NCBI GenBank assembly: GCA_019022495.1
Contig: JAFEKR010000004.1
Location: 3,534,001 to 3,598,000 of the forward strand
DNA length: 64,000 nucleotides
Source of the DNA: Epichloe hybrida
Lineage: Eukaryota; Ascomycota; Sordariomycetes; Hypocreales; Clavicipitaceae
Direction of reading: 5' to 3'
The position numbers and the translations under genes are program-made. A model generated the notes under the pieces. It searched no databases, was not told the origin of the DNA, and saw nothing but the letters and a program-made list of their open reading frames with translations. This document shows, piece after piece, positions 1 to 13,020 of the stretch (the stretch's first letter is position 1; each line of letters starts with the position of its first letter).

Positions 1-46
1 GTGCCTGTGATGTAGTGGCGCAAAAAAATTTATTATTATGAGAGAG
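1..46. other. Flank outside the Copia element
   Basis: These 46 bases precede the first LTR. The last five (42-46, GAGAG) are repeated exactly at 21409-21413 after the last LTR, so they are the target-site duplication of the outer Copia element. No gene is visible. Confidence 0.8.
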
Positions 47-277
47 TGTTAGGGAGAGCTCCCTTAAAGCATAGGTTATATGAGGGCAGCGCGCATTAAT
101 AGGGATAAAACGCGAGGTTAGACATTAGTGAATATAATGTATTAGAAGTACCTTTGTAAACTAGTTATTACTATAGCACACTATATACCTTTTAGGTATA
201 AAAGTTAGGTGCTATCTATACCTTTAATTAACTAAATTAAATGCTTTCTATTATCCTTTTTTACCCTTACCTTAATA
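47..277 (+). repeat. 5' LTR of the Copia element
   Basis: 231 bp, aligning without gaps to 21178-21408; differences are essentially all C/T or G/A. It starts TGTTAGGGAG and ends TTAATA where the other copy has TTAACA, a C-to-T change in the terminal CA. The outer part (47-120) keeps more G and C than the inner part. Confidence 0.93.
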
Positions 278-3200
278 GTTATAAGCCTAGGAGGCTTTAA
301 TTACTATTTTTATTAATTATTATTAAAGATATAAGCTTTATTAAATATTATTAATTAATGCTTACCTATATTATAAGATAATCACCCCTTTATTATATTA
401 ATTAGTTAAAACCCTTATCTTATGCTTTAGTTAACTAATATATTCCCCTTTATAATATTTAAAGAAACTTTAAATATAGTGCTATTATTAGAGAAGGATT
501 AAATTAAGTAGTTTACCTAGGTTAAGAACTATATAGAATTATATAGTGTTTAGGAGTATATTAACCCTAATAAGGTTAAATTACTTAAAGAACCTATAAT
601 ACTTATATACCTTTAAAGGGGTTTATAACTAGAGATTACACTAGATAACCCTAATGCTCTTAAAGATTAGAAGATTACTTATAAAGATATAAAGGACTAA
701 TTTAACTTTAAATATAAAGAGCTTTAATTTAACCTTATAAAGTATATAAACTTATTAAAGTAAATACTAAAGATTAGGGAATATATTTATAAGACTTTTT
801 TAAAGAATATATAAGACTCTCTTAACTTTAATACTAAAGTAAAGAAAAAGGAGTTAGTTTAATATTATACTTATAGGATACTTAAGCTTCTTTATAATTA
901 ATATAAGCTAAATACTAAGAAAATACTTATCCTTATAGAGAATTACCTTAATAATTACTTATAAGCTAAAGGTACTTATAATTAGTATAAGTAAGCTATA
1001 ATAATAAAGGTACTATAGAGAAATTATCTAGATCTTAAGACTTAATAGACTAAGAAAATAATACTATATAAGTTTATTATCTCTCTTTAAAGTAAATTTA
1101 AGGTATTTTAGAAGAAATAAAATAACTTACTTAATAAAGGAGAGAATAATAGCTTTCTTAAGGTAGTTAGTAAGTTTAAAAAAGACTATAAAGCTCCTTA
1201 GAGCTTAATAATAATAAAATTAGCTAATAACGCTATTACTACTAATAGATTAAATAGTTAGAATAAATTAGAGTAAAGGAAATACCCTAGATACTTTAGT
1301 TATAATATTTATAATATATTAAAGTAATAAGAATCCTATAATTTATTTAAAGCTTTTTATAAGCTAGAGGCTACTCCTAAGGATTAGGAAGTTAGGAAAA
1401 ACTCTAAGGATAATATTAAGAGATATCTAAAGGAGAACCTATAAGAGAGATTAAAAGCTATAAGTTAAAAGCTAGAGAAAAGGGAGAAAAGCAGTAATAT
1501 TATTATCCCCTTATAAAACCTAATAAATAACTTACTTATAGTAACTCTAGGAGAGAAAACTATAAATATATTATTATTTATATACTTATAAAGCTCTTAA
1601 CCTTTAAGGGAAGTTATATATTTAACTTTAAATACTATAGATAGCTTTAAAGGGAATTAGAATATAGTTATCTATAATTCTAGAGCTAATATTTATATTT
1701 TTAATAATATTTATTAGTTTAAATAGTCTAAGTTTAATAGAACTATTATAATAGAGGTTAGAGCTAGAGGTATAATCTATATATTCTTAGGATAAGGACT
1801 AGTCTATATATCTATTATAGATCTAGTATTATAAAGACTAAGAAGAATTATAGTGTAAAGTGCTTTACTAATTCTAGAATTCCACGTAAACCTAGTATTA
1901 GTAATAATTCTAATAAAGGTAAGGATTTATTAGAACTAGAAGAAAAGCTTTCTATTCTAAGGAAAGTATTCTATTACTAAACTTTATAATATTAATAAGC
2001 TTTATATATTATTTATACTCTTAGATAACCTAAAAGAGGCTTATGCTATAACTAGTAAAGCACTAAGGCTACTTATAAAAGGAGATATAAAGCTTTAGTA
2101 TTAATAATATAGTTATCTAGGTAAGAAGGCATTTATAAAGATTATAAACGCTACCCTTAGCGTTAAATTAATAGGACCTAAGCTTATAGAGTGTGAGATT
2201 TATACTATAGGTAAAGCTAAGCGCTAGAGATTATAGGTTACACTAGAAGGGCTTCCTTAAGGACTTAGATATAGCCTTTTAGTTAATCTAAAGTATTATA
2301 ACTCTCCTTACTAGAATAGTAATTAGTATTAGTGTGTTTTTACATGCCTTATAACCTTAATACGTTTTTTCTATTTATTTAAGACTAAAGATAAAATTTA
2401 TAATAGCTTCTATATAATAATAGCATTTCTATATATATAATTTAGGGTTTAACTACGCTTTTTATATAGTAATATTAAAAAGGCTTTATTTATAGAGAGT
2501 ATAAGAGATAAGATAGCCTTTACTAGTATTATAGTCTATAATTTAGCTCCCTTAATGCCTAGTTAAAATAAAAAGGTAAAGAGATCTAGGGGGGTAGTTA
2601 AGTAAAAGGCTTATATATTAAGCCTTAAAGCTTACCTTCCTTTAGAACTTAATAATAAAGTCTTTAATATAGTAGTTTATTTACTAAATAAAACACCCTT
2701 TAAATATTATAGGAATTAGGTTATACCCTATAAACTCTAGTGAAATTAGGCATAGAAAACAGTCCTAGCCTATTTATAAATATTAGAGGTTTAAAAGCCT
2801 TTAATTATATATCTATAAGCTTATAGATATAAGGCTTTTCTAATAATAATAAAGGCTCTTAAGTATATTAAATTACACTATGTAATATTATAGTTAGAGT
2901 AAAAAGCTTATATTAGATACCTTATTAGTTATAGAGGTAAGTTATAATATATTATATAGGTGCCTTTACTTTATAATTATAAGGTTATTATATTAGCATG
3001 TGTTTAGTTTAATAAAAACTCCTTCTTTAAGCTAGAAGAAAAGCTAGAATTAGCTTAATAAGAGAAGATATTAATAATTAAGTTACTTAAAGAGCTTAAA
3101 GCTAAAGACCTTAATAAGGAGATTAGTTAAGATCTTATTAAAATAAAGCTTAAAGAGAATAATCCTACCTCTTTACTATTAGCTATAGGCTAGGAAAATA

Positions 3201-3456
3201 AGCAATTTAAAGTAAAAACATCTCCTTATATAATAGGGGATAAAGAGAACCTTTCTAGTGTACTTTTAACCCCTCCTAACTTCTCTTAGAAAGCACTAGT
3301 TACTATAGAGAACTTAGAGCTTTAGGTATAAGGTAATAATACGCTATTTTATAAGATTAATAAATTTATAAGTAAGGTAATAGCTAATTATATAGTAACT
3401 ACTATAAAGACTAGTGAATTTACTATAAAAGGTAGTAAGGCTATAGAGAATTATAG
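278..3456 (+). pseudogene. Copia gag, protease and integrase remnant
   Basis: Reading TAG/TAA as former glutamine gives a long Copia-like polyprotein. A Gag-like part lies at about 480-1500. A protease-like stretch lies near 1670-1760. An integrase-like region lies at about 1900-3450, including a recognisable LNKTPF-type segment near 2680. It is interrupted at 3456 by a Gypsy insertion after the target sequence TATAG, and the same reading frame resumes at 11498. Stops are dense and no functional product is possible. Domain limits are approximate because RIP has erased most diagnostic residues. Confidence 0.8.
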
Positions 3457-3726
3457 TGTCACGGCTTGCACCGAAAGGTTAAGAACGAAGTGATAGCTAA
3501 GACTATCGTAGTCGCTGCTAGATAGATATTAGCTAGGGGCAGGTGCGTGAAGGTTTTAATCTCTAACCTAGTACTAATAATATGCGCTATCTTTAATAAA
3601 TACCCCGCTCTATAAGCATATAGCTATCTTATAGCTAGCTAGCCTCTTTATTATCCGCATAGCCTAAAGGTTCTCTAAAGACTTACTTTAATAAATATCC
3701 TATCTTTAACCTCTACGCTCCTAATA
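3457..3726 (-). repeat. LTR of Gypsy copy A (3' LTR in sense)
   Basis: 270 bp starting TGTCACGGCTTGCACC and ending CTCCTAATA, where the partner LTR ends CTCCTGACA. The first 20-25 outer bases are much less mutated than the corresponding bases of the partner LTR, which faces the element interior there. Confidence 0.93.
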
Positions 3727-6700
3727 TAATACCCCCCTTATATATAATTAACCTTAATTATAAAATAAGCTACTTACTTAGGGCGTGGTTACTATATTAG
3801 AGCTTTGTAAGGAAAAATAAGATAGGGTACTTTATATCTAGATATATAAGTAAACAAAAAGAAATAATAATAATAATACTACTAATTAAAAATAACCCCT
3901 TATTATAGTTAGTAATATTCTAATAGTAGCTTACACATGGCTTTACTATAGTAAAACAAATGTTATTACCTATTACGTAGCTAGAAAAACAATACAAATA
4001 ACCTATGTTAATTTTTATAATTAGTTAAATAAACAAGGTACCTAATGCTAGGGTTCTAAATAGTCTAACTAGAGGGCTTATATTATAGTTGCTATAAGCT
4101 TATAGCTATTAGGCATATATGCGTTTAGTAGTGCTAATAGTTATTATTATAATTTGTGAATTACCTATACGCAGTACGTTAGATCACTTAAGGGGTCTAG
4201 GGTTAATATAAAAGAGACTAATTTTTCCCCCCTTTTACACTTTTCCTTTCTTTTATAATATCCCTTAACCTTATAAGTTACCCTTACTAGCTAAGTAGTA
4301 GCTCTCTTATTACTATTGCTTAGTAGTTACTAACCTCTTTTAGTCCCTAATTATTATTATTATTTATCCTTATTTATCTTAGTTTCTTACCCTTATCTAG
4401 CTTATAAGTTTATACTCTTATTAGCATAACTTCCCTATCTAGTTTATTATAGCTAACTTATAGCTAGTTTACTATGTCTTAGTCTTATGCCTAAACTCTA
4501 CCTTTATTAATGCCTTAAGAAAATCTATTAACTAAGAAATCTCCTATAAAGTCTCCCTAAAAGCAAACTTCTTCTAAAATCTTATTATAAGTTTATTATA
4601 TCCTTATAGTGTCTCTATTACTAACTTATTACTAGTAAAATAACTTTAAAGAAGATTTTATATATATGCTATTATTAGTAAGTAATAATATAAAATATCC
4701 TCCTAAAAAACAGTACTTATAAGATTCTAGAATACCTTATTAATAAAAAAACCTTCCTAGCTAAATATAATAAGACTTTAAGTATAATATCTCTACTTAA
4801 TTATTACTTCTTTATAGCTAATATTTAATAGGCTATTTAATAAAATATACTTATTACTTCTAAAATAATAAAAACTATATTATAGTATATCTTTCTTAAC
4901 TAAAATTTACCTAGTTATTACTAACACACTACTAGACTCTAGCTTAAATTATATAGCTTTATAATAGGCTATTTAAACTTATTAAAGCTACTCCTAAAGG
5001 TAGCTACTACTATTAAAATAAAGTAAGTATAATCCTATTTCCTAGATACTAGATTACTACTAACTTACTACTAGGCTATTATAAAAATAAAGAAAAAGCT
5101 ATAAAATACTATCCTAGTTTATAAAAATTCTAATAAGCGTGGTTATATTTACTACGCTTAAATATCTACTAATATTACTTATAAGGCAAAATATAATAAA
5201 TATACTATAATAGCGCTACTAAGTAACACTATAAATCTAGAGACTTAGATTAATATTATAAACTATCTTTACTTTATAGCTTAGAATATCCTAAAGGTAA
5301 GCTTTCTTAATATACATAGCTAATACTTAACTAACTTACTAGTAGTTTATACTAAATACTATTAATTTACCTAAATATATTAGTCCTATTAAGCTCCCTA
5401 GTACACTTTAGGTCTATATATATAAAGAGAGGGATTCTAATAATAAAGATACTCCTAAGGTCTCTTTCTCTATAGCTCCTATAGCTACTAATAATAATAA
5501 GGGACTAGTAGTCTTAAGGGCTAACTCTATTATAAAGGGATAAGTGCTTAGTAGCTATATAATAAATTATTTAAGTTATCTAAGTAAATTAACTTTGTTT
5601 TCTAATATCTTTAGTGTGTTAAGTTATAAAATATAACTACCTTATATTAACTTTATTACTTAGCTATTACTTATAGTTATTAATAATTTCTCTAGTAATA
5701 AAATCCCTTTTTAACACCTAAGAATTCTCTAAAGTATTATAGCCCTTCTATTTAACTAGATATTTATAATACCTTCTATTATAGTAATATAAAATAATTC
5801 TCTTAACTTTAAACTCTTATTTATTATCTTTAATAGTATCTTATAGTAAGGACGTATTTTCTATATCTATTAGGTCCCCTTTAAAAGGTTTAAGACTAGT
5901 AATATTAAATACATTATATAATTAAGTCCTAGGTAGTAATTTTAATTAATACGCTAATCTATAACTTCTAATTACCTTTTTAATCTTATAGGGGCCTAGA
6001 TACTTTATAGCTAGCTTCTTACTAAGGTATCTTAGGTTAATGTTTTTTATTAATAATAAAACATAGTTACTAACTTTAAACCTTATTAGAGTTCTCTTCT
6101 AGTTATAATATTTTTTATACTAAGTTTATAAGTTACTTAAAAGCTACTTAATTATAGTGTGCTTCTCTCTTAGTGCTAAAATCTTACTTTTAGCTTAATT
6201 ATTTACTAAAGGGATGTTTACTATTACTTACTATAGACCTCTAGGATTATAACCTTATAATGCCTCCGCTAGTGTGTAGCTATGCGTTAAGTGATTACTT
6301 ATATTATACGCGAATTACGCTATTAATAGGTTATTTGCCTAATTAGTTTGTTTAGCATAAGTAAAAGCCCTTAAATAATGTTCTAAGACCTAGTTTAAAT
6401 GTTTTATTTAACTATTTATCTAGGGGTAAAAAGTAATGCTAAGTAGTCGCTTTATTGTAAGAAAATAGCAAAAAGTTATCTAGAAACCACTAGTAAATGT
6501 AGAACCTTAGTCTATTATAATACCTTCTAGGGCTCTATAGTCTCTAAAAACATATTCTAAGAACATAGTTACTAGCCTATTACTAGTTAGTTATGTTAAT
6601 ATAAGGATGTAAATACTGTATTTTGTGAAATAGTTAATAATAACTAAAATTACATTATAGGTTTAATTTAAATCTTTTACTAGTGGAAGTCTAGTGATAA

Positions 6701-9700
6701 AATCCATTAATAATTCTTAAAAGGGGTAATTAGGCACTAGTAATATAGCTAGCTTACTATATAGTTTATAATGCCTTAGTTTTAAAGTCTAATAATTTAT
6801 ATAAGTGCTAACGTACACCTTTATATCTTTCTTTATTATTAGCTAATAATATTAGTTTATAATCTAATAAAGAGTTTTACTTACTCCTTAGTGCCTAGTA
6901 GCGGGGTTATTATAAGTTAGTAATAAAATTTCTTTCCTTATACCTAGAGGAATAAAAACATAATTCTTAAATATTAATAGCTTAGAGGGTTTAATTAACT
7001 ATATCTAGGATATAGCTAAATTGCTACTTTTAAGTAACTTTAATTAACCTATAGTAAAGTTATTGCCTTACTATGCTTTATATAATAAGACTTAAATTAG
7101 GGGTTTTAATTCTAAGCTCTTTTCTAAAAAGTTAGAGTTAAACTTAGAAGAGGTTCTCTAAACAAATTAAATCCTAGCTATAATATCTCTATAAGTAATT
7201 AGTTTAATAGATACTTCTAGTCTTATAGGGACATAGATAAGTAACGTTTTTAAGGGACGCCCTCGCCGCTTACTAGCAATAACCTAGACTAGTTTATCCC
7301 TATTAGTAATAGCTAGTCTAATAGGAAAATTAAAATAATTAAGCACTAAATAATACATGCGCTAAGTACTAATAGTATTACTATAGCTAGCTTATTACTT
7401 ATTAACTAAAGTATAAAAAGTATTAAATAACCCTACTAATATAACTCTTCTAAGATTATCTAGATTATTAGGTTCTTTAGGAATACAGTTAAGTTATGAT
7501 TTTTTAAAACCCTAGATATTAGTAGTATTATTGTAGCGTTATTATAACTAACTATTAGTTATATTAAGTAATGTTTTTATAAAGCCTATGGCATTAATAA
7601 TATTACTATAGTGTTCCTATCTCTTAGTATTTATAAATTTAGATAAAAAGGCAAGAAGTTATATAATTACTACTTTCTCTTTCCTTACCTTACTTATAAA
7701 ATCTAGTCTTCTTAAAAGTGAGTTAGTAGGATTTAATTTCCTTATATAATATATAATCTTAAAATCAAAAGGATAAAGCTTATTAAGCGTAGTTACTTAC
7801 TTACTAGTAAGCTTAGGCTTTATAGTAAGGTACTTATAGTTTAAATAATCTATAATAACTTTAATTATATAAGCTAAATAAGCAAAATAGTGTCTCTATA
7901 TACGAAAAGCCTCTTAGATAGCTAATAATTTACTATTAGGTATTAAATATTATAATTTAGTATTAGTTATCTTTCTTAACATAAATATAACTAGGTGCTA
8001 GTAACCTAGCACTAACATTTTAAGTATAGCCCTAATTGCATATCTAGATATATTTATCTTCACTCTAAGATACGTAAGTGGGTTAAAATACACTAAAATT
8101 AGCGCTTCCTAAAATCTTTATTAAAGCTCTCTAAACGCTACTATCTCATGGGGTTCTAGTTTAAATATTACTAGTTAATTCCCTCTAAGGTAATCCGTTA
8201 ATAAAACAATAACTTTACTATACTATTTAATAAAACAGCAGTAAAATCTAGTAAAACCAAGAAATAACTTAGATATTAAAAACGCTATATAGTATTAGCT
8301 AGGTTATAATTGCTTTAACTCTTACTAAGTCTATTATAATACCTTTCTCTAATATCTTAAAGCCTAAAAATTTAACTTCCTTAACTAAAAATTAATACTT
8401 CTTAAGGTTAATAAAAAGACTTACCTCTCTAAACCTATATAAAACTTATTTAATATACTCTGTATAATCTTTAACCTTACTACTATATATTAGTGTATTA
8501 TCTAGATAGATAATGTAGGTCTTATTAATAAGTCCTTTAAGAGCATTATTAATATACTCCTAAAAAGTCACTAGTGCGTTAACTAGTCTAAATAGCATTA
8601 CTAGATATTTAAAGTAGCTATATTAATAATAGAACGCTATTTTCCACTCATTACCTAAGCGAATACATAGCTAGTGGTACGTATCTTTTAAATCTAGGAC
8701 TGTGAAAATAACTACGCTTGCTAATTAATTAAGAATTTTAGTAATAAGGGGCAAAGGGGCCTTATTCTTAATTATGATCTTATTTAGGCCCTTATAATTC
8801 ACATAAAGCCTTAATTTCTCTCCTTTCTTTAGAATAAATAAAATCAGGGCTTTAGCTAGGCTAACTAATCTTCTAATTTACCCTTTAAGCTACGCACTTA
8901 TAAGGTACTCTCTAAGAACCTCTAGCTCCCTTTTAGCTAAATTATATATAGGCCCCTAAGGTAGTGTTTTCCCTTCTTTTAATTTAATTATATAAGTGTG
9001 ACCTCCTAGTTTAGGAAGCTTACTTACTAACTCTTTAGAAAAAACATCTATAAACTCCCTATATTTCTCTAGGATTATTAGTGTAGGGCGCTTAGTGCTC
9101 TTATCTTAATTTAACATAGCTTCTTTACTGCTTATGTTTTCTAAAATTAGTATAATTATAATACCTTTGCTTTTTTGCTATAAATAAGTGTACTTAAGGA
9201 TTCATATAGTTACTTTATTATTTATTTATATATCTATTACTACTAGGTTTTCTAATTAGCCTTTTCCTTTTCCTTTTTAATTTTTATTTTCTAGAATACT
9301 TAGCTTAATCTTTATTACTCCTAATAATAAAGTAACTACTACTATTTTTTTCTCTTTATATACTTATCGCTTACTATAAGTAAAGGAGAGATATTCTATT
9401 ATTACTAGATATCTCTAGTATTTATACTCCTAACATATAATCACAGGTAAATACTCTTTAATCTAGTTTATACCTAGAATTATCCCTTTACCTATATTAG
9501 CAATAAAGCAGCTAACTTAGTAAACCTTTGTAAATCCTATACTATCTTTTATCTTAACTAATTTTTTTAGAATTCCTTAATATAAAATCACTTTTTTACT
9601 TACACTCTCTAATATCCTATTTAATTAGGTTACATTCTTCTAATCCTTTTTTAACACTAATTTTAGATAAATTATTAAAGACTATATGCCTATATTAAAT

Positions 9701-11222
9701 AGCGCTTACATAGCTAATTACTAGTTATCTTATTATAGAGATACCTATATTCTTATTTTGTTATCTATAGGGTATTCTATAGTAAGATTGCATTCCTAGG
9801 TCTATACTAATTAAACTAGTATTATATTAGGAGATATAGCTTTATTACTACTTTCCTTATGCTTCTTAGTTATATATTTAGTACTTTTATAGGTAAAATA
9901 ATCTAGTGCCTAATAAGTTAGTATAGTGTGCCTAGGCTTTTTATATTTATAGTACACTAGGGATAATCTTTTCCCTTAGTCTTTGCTCTATTACTACGCC
10001 CTATTTATAGGTAATGTAAAATAAGAGTGTTACCTCTTTCTTTTAGAGTCCTAATGTCATGGTCTAGCCCTAAGGGCTAATCGCGGGTGCCTGCGCCACC
10101 ATGTGGGTTTGACCCCAATTCCGTTGCGCCATAGGCAACAAAAGAATACGCATTGCACAAGTTATCATTTACTTGTACAATTGACACCTATATTGCTAGG
10201 TCTAGGCAAAGCCTAGATCATCACACCTAACCTTTTTTATTATTTTAGCCTAAACCTATTATAACCTCCGCTTTCTTACCCTAGCCTTATAGTTAGCTCT
10301 AGGTTATTAGGATCTCTTAACTAATTATCTGCTTCCTTATAGCGTTATTTAAGCTATTTAGAAAGATTATAATTCTTAGATATATAGGGATTTCTTTAGG
10401 TAACTTAGCTTTTACCTTATCCTAAGCTTATATAAAGGATTAAAATAATTAGCTATTCTTTTACCTAAGATTTAGCAGTAACCTTATTACTTCTAAGTAT
10501 CTTATACTTATATTTATTATTCTAGTTTTTAACTATTCTAGGAAATCTACCTAGGTAATTAACAAATAATTTACATGCCTATCTATAGCTACATAATGCA
10601 TTTACTGTCGCTTTGTATTACTAGCTAAGTAGCTGCCTGCATACGCTACCTTAGTTATGTTATCCTTAAAGGTATAGTAGTCTAATTTAAATAGTATATC
10701 TAAGTCTACTAAGAAATTCTACAGGCTTTTATACATTTCCCCTTTATATATAGGCATTTTTATTTATGTTTTAATAAGACTACCTTACTATATAATTACT
10801 ACTATATTACTATAGACTATAGGTAGAATTATAGCTAATATTTAAGGGGTAATTATAGGTCTAGTTTAAGGTCTAGCTAATCCTAGATTTGCCTTAAGCT
10901 CTTTAATTTGCGCCTTTATCTATAAGACCTCTTATCTTCTCTAAAGGTAACGTAGCTTAGATTATATAACCTTATAGCATTACTATAATGCCCTTTTTTC
11001 TTTAGTTATATTATTTATACCTTTACCTAAATTAGGATTAAGTGGCGTTTGTTACACCCTATTATCTATAGTTCTAGATTATAGGGGTTCTTTATCTTCC
11101 TAATTATCTATAGCTTTATTATTATAAGGTACTAGTGTATTTCTTATAAATCTTTAGAGTGTTAGCTATATAATAATCTAGCTAATAGTTTATATCCTTA
11201 AAAAGGTTAAGAGAGATTAATT
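3727..11222 (-). pseudogene. Gypsy gag-pol remnant, copy A
   Basis: Reverse-strand translation shows a clear Ty3/Gypsy reverse transcriptase at about 8900-8450. It has an ILFILKKGEKLRLYVNYKGL-type opening, a TVLDLKDTYH-type segment, and an IIYLDN box at about 8498-8512 where the family has YLDD (GAC to AAC, a RIP-type change). RNase H and integrase regions should follow toward 4000, and Gag should lie near 11000-10000, but both are too decayed to delimit. In-frame TAG/TAA codons occur at former glutamine positions. No product can be made. Confidence 0.85.
10055..10225. mobile_element. 171-bp unmutated TG...CA insert (solo LTR or SMART/TRIM type)
   Basis: The insert begins TGTCATGGTCTAGCC and ends CTAGATCATCACA, so its ends form imperfect inverted repeats with TG...CA termini. 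It is flanked by a perfect 5-bp duplication CCTAA (10050-10054, 10226-10230). Gypsy copy B has the empty site with a single CCTAA near 19351. Its base composition is far richer in G and C than the surrounding DNA and shows no RIP decay. It contains a perfect small hairpin (TAGCCCT A AGGGCTA). No coding capacity. It could be a solo LTR of an unrelated family or a complete tiny non-autonomous element. Confidence 0.85.
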
Positions 11223-11492
11223 TATTATAGCTTATACTAAAAGGTTAAGAATAAAGTAATAGCTAAGACTATTGTAATTACTACTAGATAAATACTAGCT
11301 AGGGGCAGGTGCGTAAAGGTTTTAATCTCTAACCTAGCACTAATAATATGCGCTATCTTTAATAAATACCCCACTTTATAAGCACGTGGCTATCTTATAG
11401 CTAGCTAGCCTCTTTGTTATCCGCATAGCCTGAAGGTTCTCTGAAGACCCGCTTCGATAAACATCCTATCTTTGACCTCTGCGCTCCTGACA
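11223..11492 (-). repeat. LTR of Gypsy copy A (5' LTR in sense)
   Basis: 270 bp, aligned without gaps to 3457-3726. Its inner end is strongly mutated (TATTATAGCTTATAC against TGTCACGGCTTGCAC), while the outer 60-70 bases up to 11492 keep CpG and CpA sites. Confidence 0.92.
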
Positions 11493-11497
11493 TATAG

Positions 11498-12750
11498 TCC
11501 CTATAATAATAGCATTAATATAAATAATATTATTACTAGGAAATATTAAAGAAAGGAAATAAGGAAAGCTAAGTAAGTATAGTTTTTTTTTACTTTCTTA
11601 ATAGTATTCTAAGGAACTTAATATAGTTTATATATTAAAAATATACCCCTAGAACCTATGTATTATCACTAGGTAATAGCCTTAGCGTATTATAACTACT
11701 AGAAGGAAGTAATTATAAAGGAGCTTTTAAAGCTTTAATCCTTAAACTACTAGGAGAATATACTAGATAAATTATTTAATCTTAAGGAAATTATTAACCT
11801 TAGATAGGTTTTTAAGTATAAAACTAATAAAAAAGGTATTATTATAGAGTTTAAGGCTTAAATAGTAGTCTAAGGTAACTAATAACTAAAGGATAACCTT
11901 AATAACTACACTACTACACTTACTTTATAATCTCTATATTAATTACTTACTATTTACTACGCTAATAATCTTAATATATATTAATATAACATTTAGAATG
12001 CCTTCCTATATATAAAACTTAAAGAACCTATTTTCTATAAGCTACTAGAGGGTATAAATATATAAGGTTATCTTTAGAAAATAACTAGAGTATTATATAG
12101 GCTATAGGAAGCTCCCTAATAATGGTTTCTATACCTAAGGTAATTCCTATTAAATCTTAGCTTTATCTAAGGGAAGGAAGACCTATGTATCTTTATAAAA
12201 GGTAGATTTATCCTGTTTTTCTATATAAATAATATTATAGTGCTATTTCTAAATAGATTTAAAGTAGATTTTAAAGAGCTATATAAGTAGTTAATAAATA
12301 GTCTAGATATTAAAGACTAAGGTAATTTAAAGTGATTCCTAGGTATTAAAATTATTAGGAATTATAATACTAAAGAGATATAGTTATTATAGGAATTATA
12401 TATTTAAAAGATAGCTTAGAAGTTTATCCCTAATATTATTAATAATGATTTAAAGAGCTTAATTATAATACCTTTAATAATAGCTATAATTATCCTAAAT
12501 AATAGCAAGGTTACTAATAAAGAGATTAATTATTATAGAGTAGTTATTAGCTCTTTAGTTTATCTTTATATTATTAGAAGACTTAATATAGCCTTTATAG
12601 CTTTAAAGCTAGCCTCCTTTATAATAAACCCTTTAATAAAGTATATTAAGCTTATAAAGGCTACTCTAATATACGCTTAAAATATAAGGAAGCTATATAT
12701 TTAATACTTAGGAGTAAATAGCTTTAACACGCTTTTCTCTAGTACTAATG
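11498..12750 (+). pseudogene. Copia reverse transcriptase remnant
   Basis: Continuation of the Copia polyprotein after the first Gypsy insertion. With stops read as former glutamine, the text shows VVQGNQQ-like and QNAFLYIKLKEPI-like stretches typical of Ty1/Copia reverse transcriptase, then a FYINNIIV segment where the family has a YVDD-type box. It ends at the TAATG target of the second Gypsy insertion and resumes after 20635. Confidence 0.85.
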
Positions 12751-13020
12751 TGTCACGGCTTGCACCGAAAGGTTGAGAACGAAGTGATAGCTAAGACTAT
12801 CGCAGTTGCTGCTAGATAGATGCTAGCTAGGGGCGGGTGCGTGAAGGTTTCAATCTCTAACCTAGCACTAATAATGTGCGTAGTCTTTAATAAGTACCTT
12901 ACTCTATAAGCATATAGCTATCTTATAGCTAGCTAGCCTCTTTATTATCTACATAGCCTAAAGGTTCTCTAAAGACCTGCTTTAATAAATATCCTATCTT
13001 TAACCTTTACGCTCCTAATA
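12751..13020 (-). repeat. LTR of Gypsy copy B (3' LTR in sense)
   Basis: 270 bp. The outer 90 bases or so retain more CG and CA sites than the same bases of any inner LTR end. A polypurine tract (AAGGGGGG in sense, 13026-13033) adjoins it. Confidence 0.93.

Larger units (their letters stand above)
3457..11492 (-). mobile_element. Degenerate Gypsy (Ty3) retrotransposon, copy A
   Basis: This 8036-bp element has 270-bp LTRs at both ends (3457-3726, 11223-11492) and an exact target duplication TATAG (3452-3456 and 11493-11497). Coding remnants read on the minus strand, opposite to the Copia host. A polypurine tract (AAGGGGGG in sense, near 3732-3739) lies next to the left LTR, which makes that LTR the 3' one. 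Copy B at 12751-20630 is the same family. Copy A differs by a 171-bp insert at 10055-10225 plus many transitions. All frames are closed by stops. Confidence 0.94.
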
